From: JBJHCA01 sp050485785
Lineage (GTDB): Bacteria > Bacteroidota > Bacteroidia > Chitinophagales > Saprospiraceae
Direction of reading: 5' to 3'
Assembly: GCA_050485785.1 (NCBI GenBank)
Contig: JBJHCA010000083.1
Span: 1-13,751, forward strand
DNA length: 13,751 nt
Part shown: positions 6,348 through 13,751 of the stretch, piece after piece
How positions within the stretch are numbered: the first letter of the stretch is position 1
Layout: each line of letters opens with the position of its first letter
Notes under the pieces: generated by a model
The model's database searches: none
What the model saw: the letters and a program-made list of their open reading frames with translations, nothing else
Told to the model about the DNA's origin: nothing
Made by a program: the position numbers and the translations under genes

Positions 6348-8861
6348 ATGCGCCTTGGCCTTCTGTCAGCATTTTTCTGGATCATCAGCCTTCAACTTAC
6401 CACGGCTCAATCACTGCATATCCAATTCGACAGTGTAGAGGTTCATCAGGGTGATACGGTTGGGGTGCAGCTTCTGGCATTCGGGTTTAACAATATCATC
6501 AGCATGCAGATGCCTGTGCGCTGGGATGGCGATGTTGTAAAATATACCGGTTATTCAAGCCATCCCGCATTGGGCAGTGATTTCATGTTTAATTCCGTCA
6601 CCTTTTCGGATACCTTGCTCATGCAATGGATGGGCCCCTTTGGAGGCGGTGGTTCCATTATGCCCATCACTTTGCCGGACAGCGCTGTGATGATCACTTT
6701 TTTCTTTGAAGCCGTGGGTGATGCCGGCATGGAGTCAAAACTGGACACCTTCCTGATGACTTTTGCTGTGGAGATCATGGCTCATGTCAACAATACAGAT
6801 ATTCAGATACCGCTCACCACATCCCCCGGCCGTATTCGCATCATTACCGAATGTGCCCCCAATCCCGCCATGCATTACGACACTTTGTATGCTTGCCAGG
6901 GAGAAAACCTGTGGTTTCACGGTACCAACCTCACCGCACCGGGCACGTATAATTTTGTTCTGGAAGATCAGGTTTTTTGTGACAGCTTGCTAAGTCTCAC
7001 AGTAATCCACTGGCTACCGGACATTACTGAATTACATGTGTATGTATGCGGAGGTGATACCTATTCAGCAGACACAATCACTCTCACCAACCAAAACGGA
7101 TGTGATAGCCTCGTTGTAACAGCATTCATCCCTTCTGAACCGGACACCACCTGGCAAACCTATTTTGTGTGTTCAGAAGCAGAGGTAAGTACCGACACAG
7201 TATGGCTGACCAATGCGGTGGGTTGTGACAGCCTTGTGATATCTGTTTGGCAACATGCCCCCGTCACATTTCAGGCAACCAGCCTTCCCGCCAATTGTAC
7301 CCTTGACAATGGTGTGGCTTCCCTGAGCGCTCCCGACACTTCCATCCTATCCGTCACCTGGGCTGATGGAACTGTGGGATGGGTTAATTCAGGGCTGCCT
7401 GAAGGGTTTCATGCCTTTTCAATCACCTCCATATATGGCTGTACGGCAACCGACTCCGTGGAAGTAGGCACCCAAAGCGGTTTGATCCTTCATGTTTCGG
7501 ATACTATTTTACCCTGCAGTAACAATGGAAACTGGACGGTAACCGCTATGCCGTCCGGTGGAGTGGGCAATTACACCTACCAGTGGAGCAGCGGCGCCAC
7601 CACTTCATCAGCTTCCGTAGTTCCAGGTCAGTACAGTGTTACCGTTACCGATTCGGAAGGTTGTACGGCAGAGCTGGAGTTTTCTACTCAGGTATCAGGC
7701 CAGCTCAGCATAGAAGGAATTGTTTCCGACCCGGTTTGTCACAACGGTCAGGACGGGTCTGTTGAACTGATCAATATGCCACCTGGCAGCACGTATGTGT
7801 GGGCCGGTACCGGCGACAGCACCGCTTCAATTATCGGCCTGGCAGCAGGCATCTATTCAGTGTCGGTAATTGACCCCTATGGTTGCAGCGGTGAAGCCGG
7901 GTTTGTTCTGAGCAACCCCGATTCAATCGAAATTGCTATAGAAGAAATCAGCCCCATCTGCGGTAATACTCCTGGCGTTGTCAGTGGTTCAGCTTCTATG
8001 GGTACTCCTTCCTATAGTTATTCGTGGAGCAATGGGGGTGAAGGTCCGGTTATCGGTGTATCGCAGGGTGGAACTTTATCGGTTACGGTAACTGATGCCC
8101 TGGGCTGTAACGCACAACAAAGTGTTATCCTTGAAGCTCACGATGGCGTGCAGCTGCAAATTGACTATCAACACGTTACTTGCTATGGCGCACACAATGG
8201 CAGTATTGATGTAAACACAACCAGTGGTAATGCGCCCTTCACTTTTACCTGGGCGCACGGTCCGCAGTCTGAAGATCTGGACAATCTGGGTCCGGGAAGT
8301 TATGAGATTCAGGTGGAAGACAGCAACGGCTGCCTGGCAGCAGCAACCATCACCATCGCCCAACCGGACTCACTGAGTACACAGTCCACGGTTCTGCCGC
8401 ACAGTTCGGGTCAGGGATGGAACATAGTTACCCAAACCACCGGCGGAGTACCTCCATATCAGTACAGCTGGCTGCATGGGCCCGCCACGGCCAGCCTGTC
8501 CAATGTGTCCGATGGTGTGTACACCCTCACGGTTACTGATGCCAACGGATGCTGGCTGGAAATCCTCGTTACGGCCGGTACGGTGTCCACTGCCTTCCCT
8601 GCCAACGAAAACCACGGATTCACCATATATCCCAATCCGGCTTCCGGGCATTTTACCGTCAGTCTTCTACACCGTGAAATGACATGGGAAACAATGAGCA
8701 TACGCGACCTTACCGGAAGAGAAGTGCTGGCCGGCTCATTGAAAGATCTGCCCGACGGCTTCTCCACGGATGTGAGTATGCTGCCTCAGGGCACTTACAT
8801 AGTGAGCATAATTCTGACCAATGGCAGGCAGCTGAACGCATTGCTCAATATTACCCGATAG
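6348..8861 (+). CDS. Large T9SS surface protein with cohesin-like domain and six SprB-type repeats
   Basis: 837 residues from the ATG at 6348. This start gives a clean signal peptide (MRLGLLSAFFW...TTAQS) and lies just after a full promoter; the upstream ATG at 6303 has no signal-like N-terminus. Residues about 22-165 look like a cohesin-like beta domain (EVHQGDTVGVQL, then ISMQMPVRWDGDVV). Three short units ending in CDSL follow (Cys pairs about 183/211, 234/252 and 275/293). Next come six SprB-type repeats over about 305-740. Each has YxW...G, then G.Y.VTVTD..GC, with Trp at about 338, 413, 485, 560, 635 and 708, so the period is 72-75 residues. The end (about 758-837) is a type A sorting domain: FTIYPNPASGHFTV, IRDLTGREV, MLPQGTYIVSI. 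It is probably a surface adhesin or matrix protein; SprB itself is the gliding adhesin of Flavobacterium, but the repeats alone do not prove gliding. No enzyme motif was seen. Confidence 0.88.
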   Translation: MRLGLLSAFFWIISLQLTTAQSLHIQFDSVEVHQGDTVGVQLLAFGFNNIISMQMPVRWDGDVVKYTGYSSHPALGSDFMFNSVTFSDTLLMQWMGPFGGGGSIMPITLPDSAVMITFFFEAVGDAGMESKLDTFLMTFAVEIMAHVNNTDIQIPLTTSPGRIRIITECAPNPAMHYDTLYACQGENLWFHGTNLTAPGTYNFVLEDQVFCDSLLSLTVIHWLPDITELHVYVCGGDTYSADTITLTNQNGCDSLVVTAFIPSEPDTTWQTYFVCSEAEVSTDTVWLTNAVGCDSLVISVWQHAPVTFQATSLPANCTLDNGVASLSAPDTSILSVTWADGTVGWVNSGLPEGFHAFSITSIYGCTATDSVEVGTQSGLILHVSDTILPCSNNGNWTVTAMPSGGVGNYTYQWSSGATTSSASVVPGQYSVTVTDSEGCTAELEFSTQVSGQLSIEGIVSDPVCHNGQDGSVELINMPPGSTYVWAGTGDSTASIIGLAAGIYSVSVIDPYGCSGEAGFVLSNPDSIEIAIEEISPICGNTPGVVSGSASMGTPSYSYSWSNGGEGPVIGVSQGGTLSVTVTDALGCNAQQSVILEAHDGVQLQIDYQHVTCYGAHNGSIDVNTTSGNAPFTFTWAHGPQSEDLDNLGPGSYEIQVEDSNGCLAAATITIAQPDSLSTQSTVLPHSSGQGWNIVTQTTGGVPPYQYSWLHGPATASLSNVSDGVYTLTVTDANGCWLEILVTAGTVSTAFPANENHGFTIYPNPASGHFTVSLLHREMTWETMSIRDLTGREVLAGSLKDLPDGFSTDVSMLPQGTYIVSIILTNGRQLNALLNITR
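7260..8567 (+). repeat. Six tandem protein-level SprB-type repeats
   Basis: The coding region holds six units of about 72-75 codons. Each reads Y/F/V-x-W, a Gly-rich turn, G-x-Y/F, then a strand ending in a D/S-rich turn and GC. Units 1-5 also have an upstream cysteine (for example NCTLDNG, PCSNNG, TCYGAHNG); in unit 6 the matching place reads LPHSSGQG without Cys. The repeats are diverged at DNA level, so this is an old array rather than a recent expansion. Confidence 0.75.
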
Positions 8862-8912
8862 TACGCTGCCTCCTGCAAGTTTTCTATAGTCCGTGTAAAG
8901 TATGCAAACTTG

Positions 8913-8947
8913 ATTTCAACGGCAAATAGCGCATGTTGCGTTGAAAT
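8913..8947 (+). promoter_or_regulatory. Long inverted repeat upstream of ffh
   Basis: ATTTCAAC (8913-8920), a single bulged G, GCAA (8922-8925), a ten-base loop, TTGC (8936-8939), GTTGAAAT (8940-8947): twelve pairs with one bulge. The right arm overlaps the candidate -33 TTG of the ffh promoter. It may be an operator, or the hairpin of a weak terminator for the 6348 gene, since TTTT follows at 8950-8953. Confidence 0.55.
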
Positions 8948-8963
8948 GCTTTTCGTATCTTTG
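8936..8963 (+). promoter_or_regulatory. Promoter for ffh-bshB1
   Basis: TTG at 8936-8938, 17 bases, then TATCTTTG at 8956-8963, a full TAnnTTTG match and the same octamer as the promoter at 6323. Transcription would start near 8970, leaving a 20-base leader before the ATG at 8990. No clear Shine-Dalgarno sequence is present, as is usual for the phylum. Confidence 0.6.
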
Positions 8964-8989
8964 CATGCTTAAAAAAGAATCGTTAAGAT

Positions 8990-10339
8990 ATGTTCGATAG
9001 TTTACAGGAACGTCTGGAAGGTGCCTTAAAAACACTGGCCGGTGAATCCACCCTTACGGAGATCAACGTAGCTCATTCTATCAAAGAGATAAGGCGGGCA
9101 CTGGTAGCTGCCGATGTTAACTATAAAGTAGCCAAGGAGTTTACCGACAAGGTTCGCGAAGAAGCGCTGGGCACCCGCAATGTGCTGAAAGCCGTGAAGC
9201 CCGGTCAGCTCATGGTGAAAATAGTGCAGGATGAGCTGGTTGAGCTGATGGGTGGCCAGAGTGCCGGCATCAATGTGAAAGGCAATCCGGGTATAGTACT
9301 GATCTCCGGACTTCAGGGGAGTGGAAAAACCACCTTTTCCGGTAAACTGGCTCATTTTCTGAAAACGAAAAAACGACACCGTCCACTGTTGGTGGCCTGT
9401 GATGTATACCGCCCTGCCGCCATTAACCAGCTTACCGTTATAGCCGAGCAAATTGGCATTCCCATTTACAAAGAGCCTGAAAACAAAGATCCGCTGAGTA
9501 TAGCTCAGCAGGCCGTCAGATATGCAAAGCAGCACCAGCACGACGTGGTGATAGTGGATACCGCCGGCCGTCTGGCCGTGGATGAGATGATGATGAAAGA
9601 GATATCATCGCTCAAAACCGCTCTGAACCCCACTGAAACCCTGTTTGTGGTAGACTCCATGACGGGGCAGGATGCCGTGAATACCGCCAAAGCCTTTAAC
9701 GATGTGATCGACTTTGACGGCGTGGTACTCACCAAACTGGACGGTGATACGCGCGGTGGTGCCGCCCTTTCAATCAAGTACACCGTTGGCAAGCCCATCA
9801 AGTTCATCAGCATGGGCGAAAAAATGGAAACGCTGGATGTGTTCCATCCCGACCGGATGGCACAGCGGATTCTGGGCATGGGTGATATAGTGTCGCTGGT
9901 GGAAAAAGCTCAGGAACAATTTGATGAAAAAGAGGCAGAACGCCTTACCCGGAAGATCAAGAAAAACAAATTTGACTTCAACGACTTCCTCACTCAGCTC
10001 AATCAGATCAAACGCATGGGGAATATCAAGGACCTCATGTCAATGATACCGGGTGTAGGCAAAATGATGAAAAACGTGGATATTGACAATGACTCCTTCA
10101 AAAAAGTGGAAGCCATTATACAATCCATGACGCCCTATGAACGCGAAAATCCCCAGTCGCTCAATGGCAGCCGTAAACTGCGCATTGCCAAAGGAAGCGG
10201 AAACAATATAACGGCCGTCAATCAGTTTCTGCGTCAGTTTGAAGAAATGCGCAAAATGATGCACATGATGAGCAAAGGCGGTATGCCCCGTATGCCGGGC
10301 GGAAGACCTGTAAAACCCGGACGCAGACTGCCCCGATAG
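8990..10339 (+). CDS. ffh: Signal recognition particle GTPase Ffh
   Basis: 449 residues, full length. Ffh with 4.5S RNA binds signal sequences of nascent membrane proteins and delivers them to FtsY and SecYEG. The N domain covers about 1-85. The G domain has GLQGSGKTT (107-115), DVYRPAA (138-144), DTAGRL (190-195), TKLDGDTRGG (248-257) and the closing GMGD (296-299). The M domain (about 300-430) has KRMGNIKDLMSMIPG (341-355) and the RNA-binding SRKLRIAKGSG (394-404), then a Met-rich helix (RKMMHMMSKGGMP) suited to signal-sequence binding, and a basic tail. The first ATG fits the family start (MFDSLQERLE). bshB1 follows after 9 bases and is probably co-transcribed. Nothing unusual is visible in the protein. 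Confidence 0.97.
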   Translation: MFDSLQERLEGALKTLAGESTLTEINVAHSIKEIRRALVAADVNYKVAKEFTDKVREEALGTRNVLKAVKPGQLMVKIVQDELVELMGGQSAGINVKGNPGIVLISGLQGSGKTTFSGKLAHFLKTKKRHRPLLVACDVYRPAAINQLTVIAEQIGIPIYKEPENKDPLSIAQQAVRYAKQHQHDVVIVDTAGRLAVDEMMMKEISSLKTALNPTETLFVVDSMTGQDAVNTAKAFNDVIDFDGVVLTKLDGDTRGGAALSIKYTVGKPIKFISMGEKMETLDVFHPDRMAQRILGMGDIVSLVEKAQEQFDEKEAERLTRKIKKNKFDFNDFLTQLNQIKRMGNIKDLMSMIPGVGKMMKNVDIDNDSFKKVEAIIQSMTPYERENPQSLNGSRKLRIAKGSGNNITAVNQFLRQFEEMRKMMHMMSKGGMPRMPGGRPVKPGRRLPR

Positions 10340-10348
10340 CCCCGTATC

Positions 10349-11068
10349 ATGAAACTGGATATACTCGCCATAGCAGCCCATCCCGATGATGTTGAAATCA
10401 GTGCCAGCGGCACCGTGATCAGGCATATTAATCTAGGCTATCGCGCAGGGATAATCGACCTCACCCGCGGAGAGCTGGGCACCAGGGGTAATGAGGAAAT
10501 CCGCATGAAGGAAGCAGGAGAGGCCGCCAAAATTGTCGGTTTTGAGATCAGGGAAAATCTCGGACTCTCCGATGGCTTTTTCTCCAATCACAAGGATGAT
10601 CTCCTGAAACTGGTACAGGCCATCCGTACTTACCGGCCCGAAATATTGCTGGCCAATGCCATAGATGATCGCCATCCCGACCACCCTAAAGCTGCGGCAT
10701 TTGTACGGGAGGGGGCTTTTTTAGCCGGCCTCAGTAAAATTGACACTTTTGACAAGCGGGGCAATACACAGGAAAGGTGGCGACCCAAAGCCATCTATCA
10801 CTACATTCAGGACTATCAGCTCCATCCTGATCTGGTAGTGGATATTACTCCTTACTTTGAGCAAAAAATGAAAAGCATGCTGGCATTCAGGTCGCAGTTT
10901 TACGACCCGGGCTCAGCAGAGCCCGACAGCCCGATAAGCGGGAAAGACTTTCTCGACTTTATTGAGGCCAAAGCCCGGATTTTTGGTCGTTACATTGGCG
11001 TGGATTATGCCGAGGGTTTTAATGTTCAGCGTCCTGCAGGGGTAGACGATCTCATGGCATTGCGGTAG
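10349..11068 (+). CDS. bshB1: Bacillithiol biosynthesis deacetylase BshB1
   Basis: 239 residues, PIG-L/LmbE zinc deacetylase fold. It removes the acetyl group from GlcNAc-malate to give GlcN-malate, the second step of bacillithiol synthesis, in the cytoplasm. Visible motifs are A10-H-P-D-D14 (zinc ligands H11 and D14, with catalytic D13) and R108-HPDH112, which supplies the third zinc-ligand His. The family-specific LTRGELGTRGNEEIR at 38-52 separates BshB1 from generic LmbE proteins. The partners bshA and bshC are not in the window. The start lies 9 bases after ffh. The last 17 bases overlap the 3' end of cdaA on the other strand. Confidence 0.93.
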   Translation: MKLDILAIAAHPDDVEISASGTVIRHINLGYRAGIIDLTRGELGTRGNEEIRMKEAGEAAKIVGFEIRENLGLSDGFFSNHKDDLLKLVQAIRTYRPEILLANAIDDRHPDHPKAAAFVREGAFLAGLSKIDTFDKRGNTQERWRPKAIYHYIQDYQLHPDLVVDITPYFEQKMKSMLAFRSQFYDPGSAEPDSPISGKDFLDFIEAKARIFGRYIGVDYAEGFNVQRPAGVDDLMALR

Positions 11069-11885
11069 TTTCGGTTTCCAGGGTATTGGTGTACCATTGC
11101 TTGATGATCTGCCTGGCCTGAGCCGGGGAAATATCCATAAACAGCAGCCCTCCGTATGCATAGGATATCTGGCCGTTTTCTTCACTCACCACAAAAGCCA
11201 GCACGTCAGTACCTTCGGTAGCACCAACTGCAGAACGGTGGCGCAGACCTATTTTTGCCGGCAGGCTGCTGTTTTCCGAAACCGGCAAAACACAACTGGC
11301 CGAAAAGATCTTACCGTCGGAAATGATCACGGCTCCGTCATGAAGGGGGGATTCCTTGTAAAAGATGGTTTCCAGCAATTGCGTGCTGAACTGCGCATTG
11401 AGGCGAACTCCAGAATCAGAAAAAGTCTGGTACTCCGGGTTCTCGGTAAACAGGATCAACGCTCCGGTTCTGCGCTCCTGAAAATCATCCAGTGTTTTCA
11501 CCAATTGGTCTATCAGGGGATCGGCCCATTCCGATTCTTTGGTTTTGATACCCATCAGATGAAGCAGCTTCCGCCCTCTTCCCCGCACAGCATTCTTGCC
11601 CAGCAAAAGCAAAAACCTGCGCACTTCAGGCTGAAACACTATCAATACCGCTATAATACCCACACTGATAAGCGTATTCAAAATACTCGACAGGGTGATC
11701 ATGCCCAGGGCATTGGTCAGCCCCCAGGCAATGTAAATAAACACGATGCCCAGAAATATGTACAGCGCCAGGCTGTCCTTGATATTCTTATAAATAAAAT
11801 AGATCAGATAGGCTACAATCAGCACGTCGAGAACATCCCACAGACGCACACTAAAAAAGCCTATTTCAAACAATGGCCATTGCAT
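11052..11885 (-). CDS. cdaA: Diadenylate cyclase CdaA
   Basis: 277 residues. Condenses two ATP into the second messenger cyclic di-AMP at the inner membrane. Three hydrophobic helices lie at about 17-33, 38-56 and 68-85, followed by the conserved FQPEVRR (84-90) and a linker. The DAC (DisA_N) domain lies at about 120-255, with D183-G-A185 in SPLHDGAVIISDG, R215-H-R217 in GLRHRSAVGATEGTD, and VVSEENGQIS (232-241). The residue before RHR is Leu where Firmicutes enzymes have Thr. The ATG at 11885 gives the usual N-terminus just before helix 1. In many Bacteroidota cdaA follows folP; here no folP is present, and about 280 bases without a gene lie upstream. A terminator-like hairpin abuts the start codon. 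The 3' end overlaps bshB1 convergently. Confidence 0.94.
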   Translation of the reverse strand: MQWPLFEIGFFSVRLWDVLDVLIVAYLIYFIYKNIKDSLALYIFLGIVFIYIAWGLTNALGMITLSSILNTLISVGIIAVLIVFQPEVRRFLLLLGKNAVRGRGRKLLHLMGIKTKESEWADPLIDQLVKTLDDFQERRTGALILFTENPEYQTFSDSGVRLNAQFSTQLLETIFYKESPLHDGAVIISDGKIFSASCVLPVSENSSLPAKIGLRHRSAVGATEGTDVLAFVVSEENGQISYAYGGLLFMDISPAQARQIIKQWYTNTLETETTAMP

Positions 11886-12168
11886 GGGCTAAAAATCGCA
11901 TTTTTTTGCGACTTTTCACCTTACTGAATCCGGCCTTGTCTTTTCATGATGTTCATAGCAGTGTTGTAGGCGTTTCAGTTTGTTAAGAAAGGAATCTCAA
12001 AGGGTGTGTTGGTGTTGATTATTTTTTATCACTCTTTGTTGTGCTTTGCTCCTTAGGCTTAACAGGCGACCCCGTAAACGAATACCTTTACATTCTCCGC
12101 CAAACAGCCAAATCCGGGCACCATGCCCCACAAAAAGATATCGAAAAAGAAACCAAAAAAAGAGCTTT
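11886..12168. other. Intergenic region upstream of cdaA
   Basis: About 280 bases lie between cdaA and the DUF4286 gene, both on the minus strand. I found no full TAnnTTTG element for cdaA here. A 23-codon lysine-rich plus-strand frame (12123-12194) is not convincing as a gene. The part next to the DUF4286 stop is T-rich on the minus strand but lacks a clear terminator stem. No tRNA or repeat was seen. Confidence 0.55.
11891..11916 (-). promoter_or_regulatory. Terminator-like hairpin in the cdaA leader
   Basis: On the minus strand: AAAAGTCGCA, six A, TGCGATTTTT, ending five bases before the cdaA ATG. The core is five perfect pairs (TCGCA/TGCGA) extended by an A/T stem after one mismatch, with a T-run following the stem. 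It could attenuate transcription or mask the ribosome site, or be chance in an AT-rich leader. Confidence 0.4.
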
Positions 12169-12528
12169 TCAGCCATCCCGGTGCTCCTCCCTAAGCAGTT
12201 GCAAAACGCGGCGTGAAGCGGCAAAAAAACCCTCATAACGCCGCGTATGCTCAGCCTGCAATCCGGGTGCAAACCGGCTGAAGTAGCGGTCCAGCTCAGC
12301 CATGGATCCGGCTGTGTACATTATCTCATAAACCTCATGCACAGCAGCCTGGTCTTCAGCGGAAACTCCGCGGCACATGGTAAATGACAGAAAGCATCCC
12401 GTAGCCATCACGTCGGGTATGTGCACGGTCATCATCCACTGTTGCCAGTCTTCGGCAATGGTAGGATCGATGTTTACGGTAACCCCGTAAATCACTTTAC
12501 CGTTGGTGTTTTTCATGTCGTTTGCCAT
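12169..12528 (-). CDS. DUF4286 family protein
   Basis: 119-residue cytoplasmic protein of unknown function. The family pattern is visible: VIYGVTVNIDPTIAEDWQQWM near 14-34, HIPDVMATGCF near 37-47, a central EVYEIMY strand, and SMAELDRYFSRFAPGLQAEHTRRY leading into the C-terminal helix. The fold is probably a small ferredoxin-like alpha/beta barrel unit, judged from the pattern of strands and helices. An in-frame ATG at 12516 (MKNTNGKVIYG) is an alternative start closer to the conserved part. The gene begins 6 bases after the stop of the TPR gene, so the two are almost certainly one operon. Confidence 0.85.
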   Translation of the reverse strand: MANDMKNTNGKVIYGVTVNIDPTIAEDWQQWMMTVHIPDVMATGCFLSFTMCRGVSAEDQAAVHEVYEIMYTAGSMAELDRYFSRFAPGLQAEHTRRYEGFFAASRRVLQLLREEHRDG

Positions 12529-12534
12529 TGAATA

Positions 12535-13751
12535 TCAGGGTACCAGATCACCGCGCAATGCTCTGAATCGCAGGCGGGACTGTACGGAGAAAACGCTGTC
12601 AGAATACTCGATCATCAGTTTGCTGTAAAGCTCCATGGCTTTTTCAGGGTCATTGAGCTGCTCGGGGTGTTCATACATGCCGGCCAGCTTAAACAGGGCA
12701 TTGTCAGCCCTGATATTGCGCGGGAAACGATCCACTATGTGCTGAAGTTTGATTCCGGCTTCCTCATAGTTCTGCATGCGCATATAAATTCCCGCCTTAC
12801 TGTAATCAATATAGGGTTCGAGCTGGTGATTCGGATATTCCCGTTTGATGCGGTCAAAAACGGTAATGGCCTCGGTAAAGCGGTTGCGGAATGCCAGCAG
12901 TTCGGCCTCGGCAAACATCTGCAGAGGGCGGGGTGTGGTATCCAGCCCCAGATTGTCAATGATGAACACAGACATATCGATGGCATCGTTGGCAATAAGG
13001 CGGGAAGTGGCCGCTTTGAGTACGTCAAACTGGGCCTGGGCCCATTCAAAATCGCCGGTAAAGTATGACAGTCTCGCATTGCGGTATCGGGCCTCCTGCC
13101 CCACTGCATCTTCTTTAAACTCTTTATCCACTTGCGAATAAAGCAGTGTGGCTTCCCATATATCCCCGTCCATCAGGTAAAAATCACCCAGGTCAATCTT
13201 GGCACTGGCAACCAAAAGCCGGTCAGCACCGCGAATCTGGATTAACTCATTGAGCAGGGCAATGGCCTTGGGAAGGCTGTCGAGATACAGGGCCTCCAGT
13301 TCGGCATACTGAGCCAGTACCTGTGCCGTGGCTCTGTTTTTGCCAACATCGGCCAGAAATGCATCGTACTCACTGCGCAAAACTATCAGGTCATCACGAT
13401 CGTAGCTGAAGCCTTCCACTATCTGTGCCCTGCGGCTGCGAAGCAGTTCCCTACGCGCTTCGATGTAAAGGGGCGTACCCGGCCCTTTAGCCTCCACTAT
13501 ATAGCTGAATCCGTCAATGGCATCCCGGTAAAGTCCCTCTCTGTAAGCCCGCTGGGCAAGCTGATACACGCGGATCCCGTTTTCGTCGAGCCTCCGGTCA
13601 ATAGCCCTGGCCTGCCGTATGGCACCCCGGTAATCACCGCGCTGCTCAAGTACCCAGATCAGAAATTCGGGGAACTGAATGATATCGGGTGAATCCTGTA
13701 TCCTGGTGTATAGCTGTGTGATCAGCTCATCGTACATGTCCTTATCGAGAT
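12535..13751 (-). CDS. Tetratricopeptide repeat protein (N-terminus outside window)
   Basis: Partial: the reading frame stays open to the window edge (codons for LDKD precede the Met at 13737), so the true start lies beyond it. The visible 400-plus residues are helical TPR-like pairs. Examples are GDYRGAIRQARAIDRRL, the DAIDGFSYIVEAKGPGTP unit, DGDIWEATLLYSQVDKEF, RFTEAITVFDRIKREYPN, NYEEAGIKLQHIVDRFPRN and DPEKAMELYSKLMIEY. The last units, with IxxEYPN and VDRFPRN, resemble the tol-pal/YbgF-type TPR spacing. There is no enzyme domain. A role in protein-protein contacts, perhaps at the envelope, is inference. The partner gene is DUF4286, 6 bases downstream. Confidence 0.85.
   Translation of the reverse strand, partial: LDKDMYDELITQLYTRIQDSPDIIQFPEFLIWVLEQRGDYRGAIRQARAIDRRLDENGIRVYQLAQRAYREGLYRDAIDGFSYIVEAKGPGTPLYIEARRELLRSRRAQIVEGFSYDRDDLIVLRSEYDAFLADVGKNRATAQVLAQYAELEALYLDSLPKAIALLNELIQIRGADRLLVASAKIDLGDFYLMDGDIWEATLLYSQVDKEFKEDAVGQEARYRNARLSYFTGDFEWAQAQFDVLKAATSRLIANDAIDMSVFIIDNLGLDTTPRPLQMFAEAELLAFRNRFTEAITVFDRIKREYPNHQLEPYIDYSKAGIYMRMQNYEEAGIKLQHIVDRFPRNIRADNALFKLAGMYEHPEQLNDPEKAMELYSKLMIEYSDSVFSVQSRLRFRALRGDLVP

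Noticed and set aside
5402..8861. Thioredoxin-like gene and SprB-repeat gene as one operon
   Set aside because: A nine-pair terminator with six T and a separate promoter lie between them.
12123..12194. 23-codon lysine-rich frame on the plus strand
   Set aside because: It overlaps the end of the DUF4286 gene and lacks a full promoter. The basic composition simply reflects an A-rich stretch.
12535..13751. YbgF/BamD-type annotation for the TPR protein
   Set aside because: TPR spacing alone is not specific, and the N-terminus that would show a signal peptide or coiled coil is outside the window.

Overview
The window comes from a member of the Bacteroidota. Four things point there: type IX secretion (T9SS) C-terminal sorting domains on three proteins plus a fourth that looks like a remnant; SprB-type surface repeats; TAnnTTTG promoter elements in front of several genes; and the combination of BshB1, CdaA, DUF4286 and YihY proteins. 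GC content is moderate and spacing is ordinary for a chromosome. I see no phage, plasmid, transposase, CRISPR, tRNA or rRNA signal. The class within the phylum cannot be decided from this window alone.

Layout: (1) 53-2149, minus strand: two secreted-protein genes. The upstream one (1673-2149) looks like an internally deleted beta-helix surface protein. The downstream one (53-1672) is a propeller-like T9SS cargo whose sorting-domain end has a clearly different base composition. (2) 2150-2612: intergenic, with outward-facing promoter candidates. (3) 2613-3743, plus strand: tRNA-guanine transglycosylase (tgt). Its active site is intact, but all four zinc ligands are replaced. (4) 3753-5212, minus strand: a YbgC-like hotdog thioesterase followed by a YihY/BrkB membrane protein. 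(5) 5402-8861, plus strand: a secreted thioredoxin-fold protein with a sorting domain, a strong intrinsic terminator, and then a large cohesin-like/SprB-repeat T9SS surface protein under its own promoter. (6) 8990-11068, plus strand: ffh (SRP GTPase) and bshB1 (bacillithiol deacetylase), 9 bases apart. (7) 11052-11885, minus strand: cdaA (diadenylate cyclase), overlapping the bshB1 end tail to tail by 17 bases. (8) 12169-13751, minus strand: a TPR protein cut by the window edge, followed by a DUF4286 gene.

Functionally this is housekeeping (tRNA queuosine modification, SRP targeting, bacillithiol synthesis, c-di-AMP signalling) mixed with cell-surface cargo of the Sec/T9SS route. The T9SS machinery itself is not encoded here. 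I do not see a coherent new multi-gene system. The most unusual signals are the zinc-less Tgt, the collapsed beta-helix gene, the compositional break inside the first T9SS cargo gene, and the hairpins in front of ffh and cdaA.
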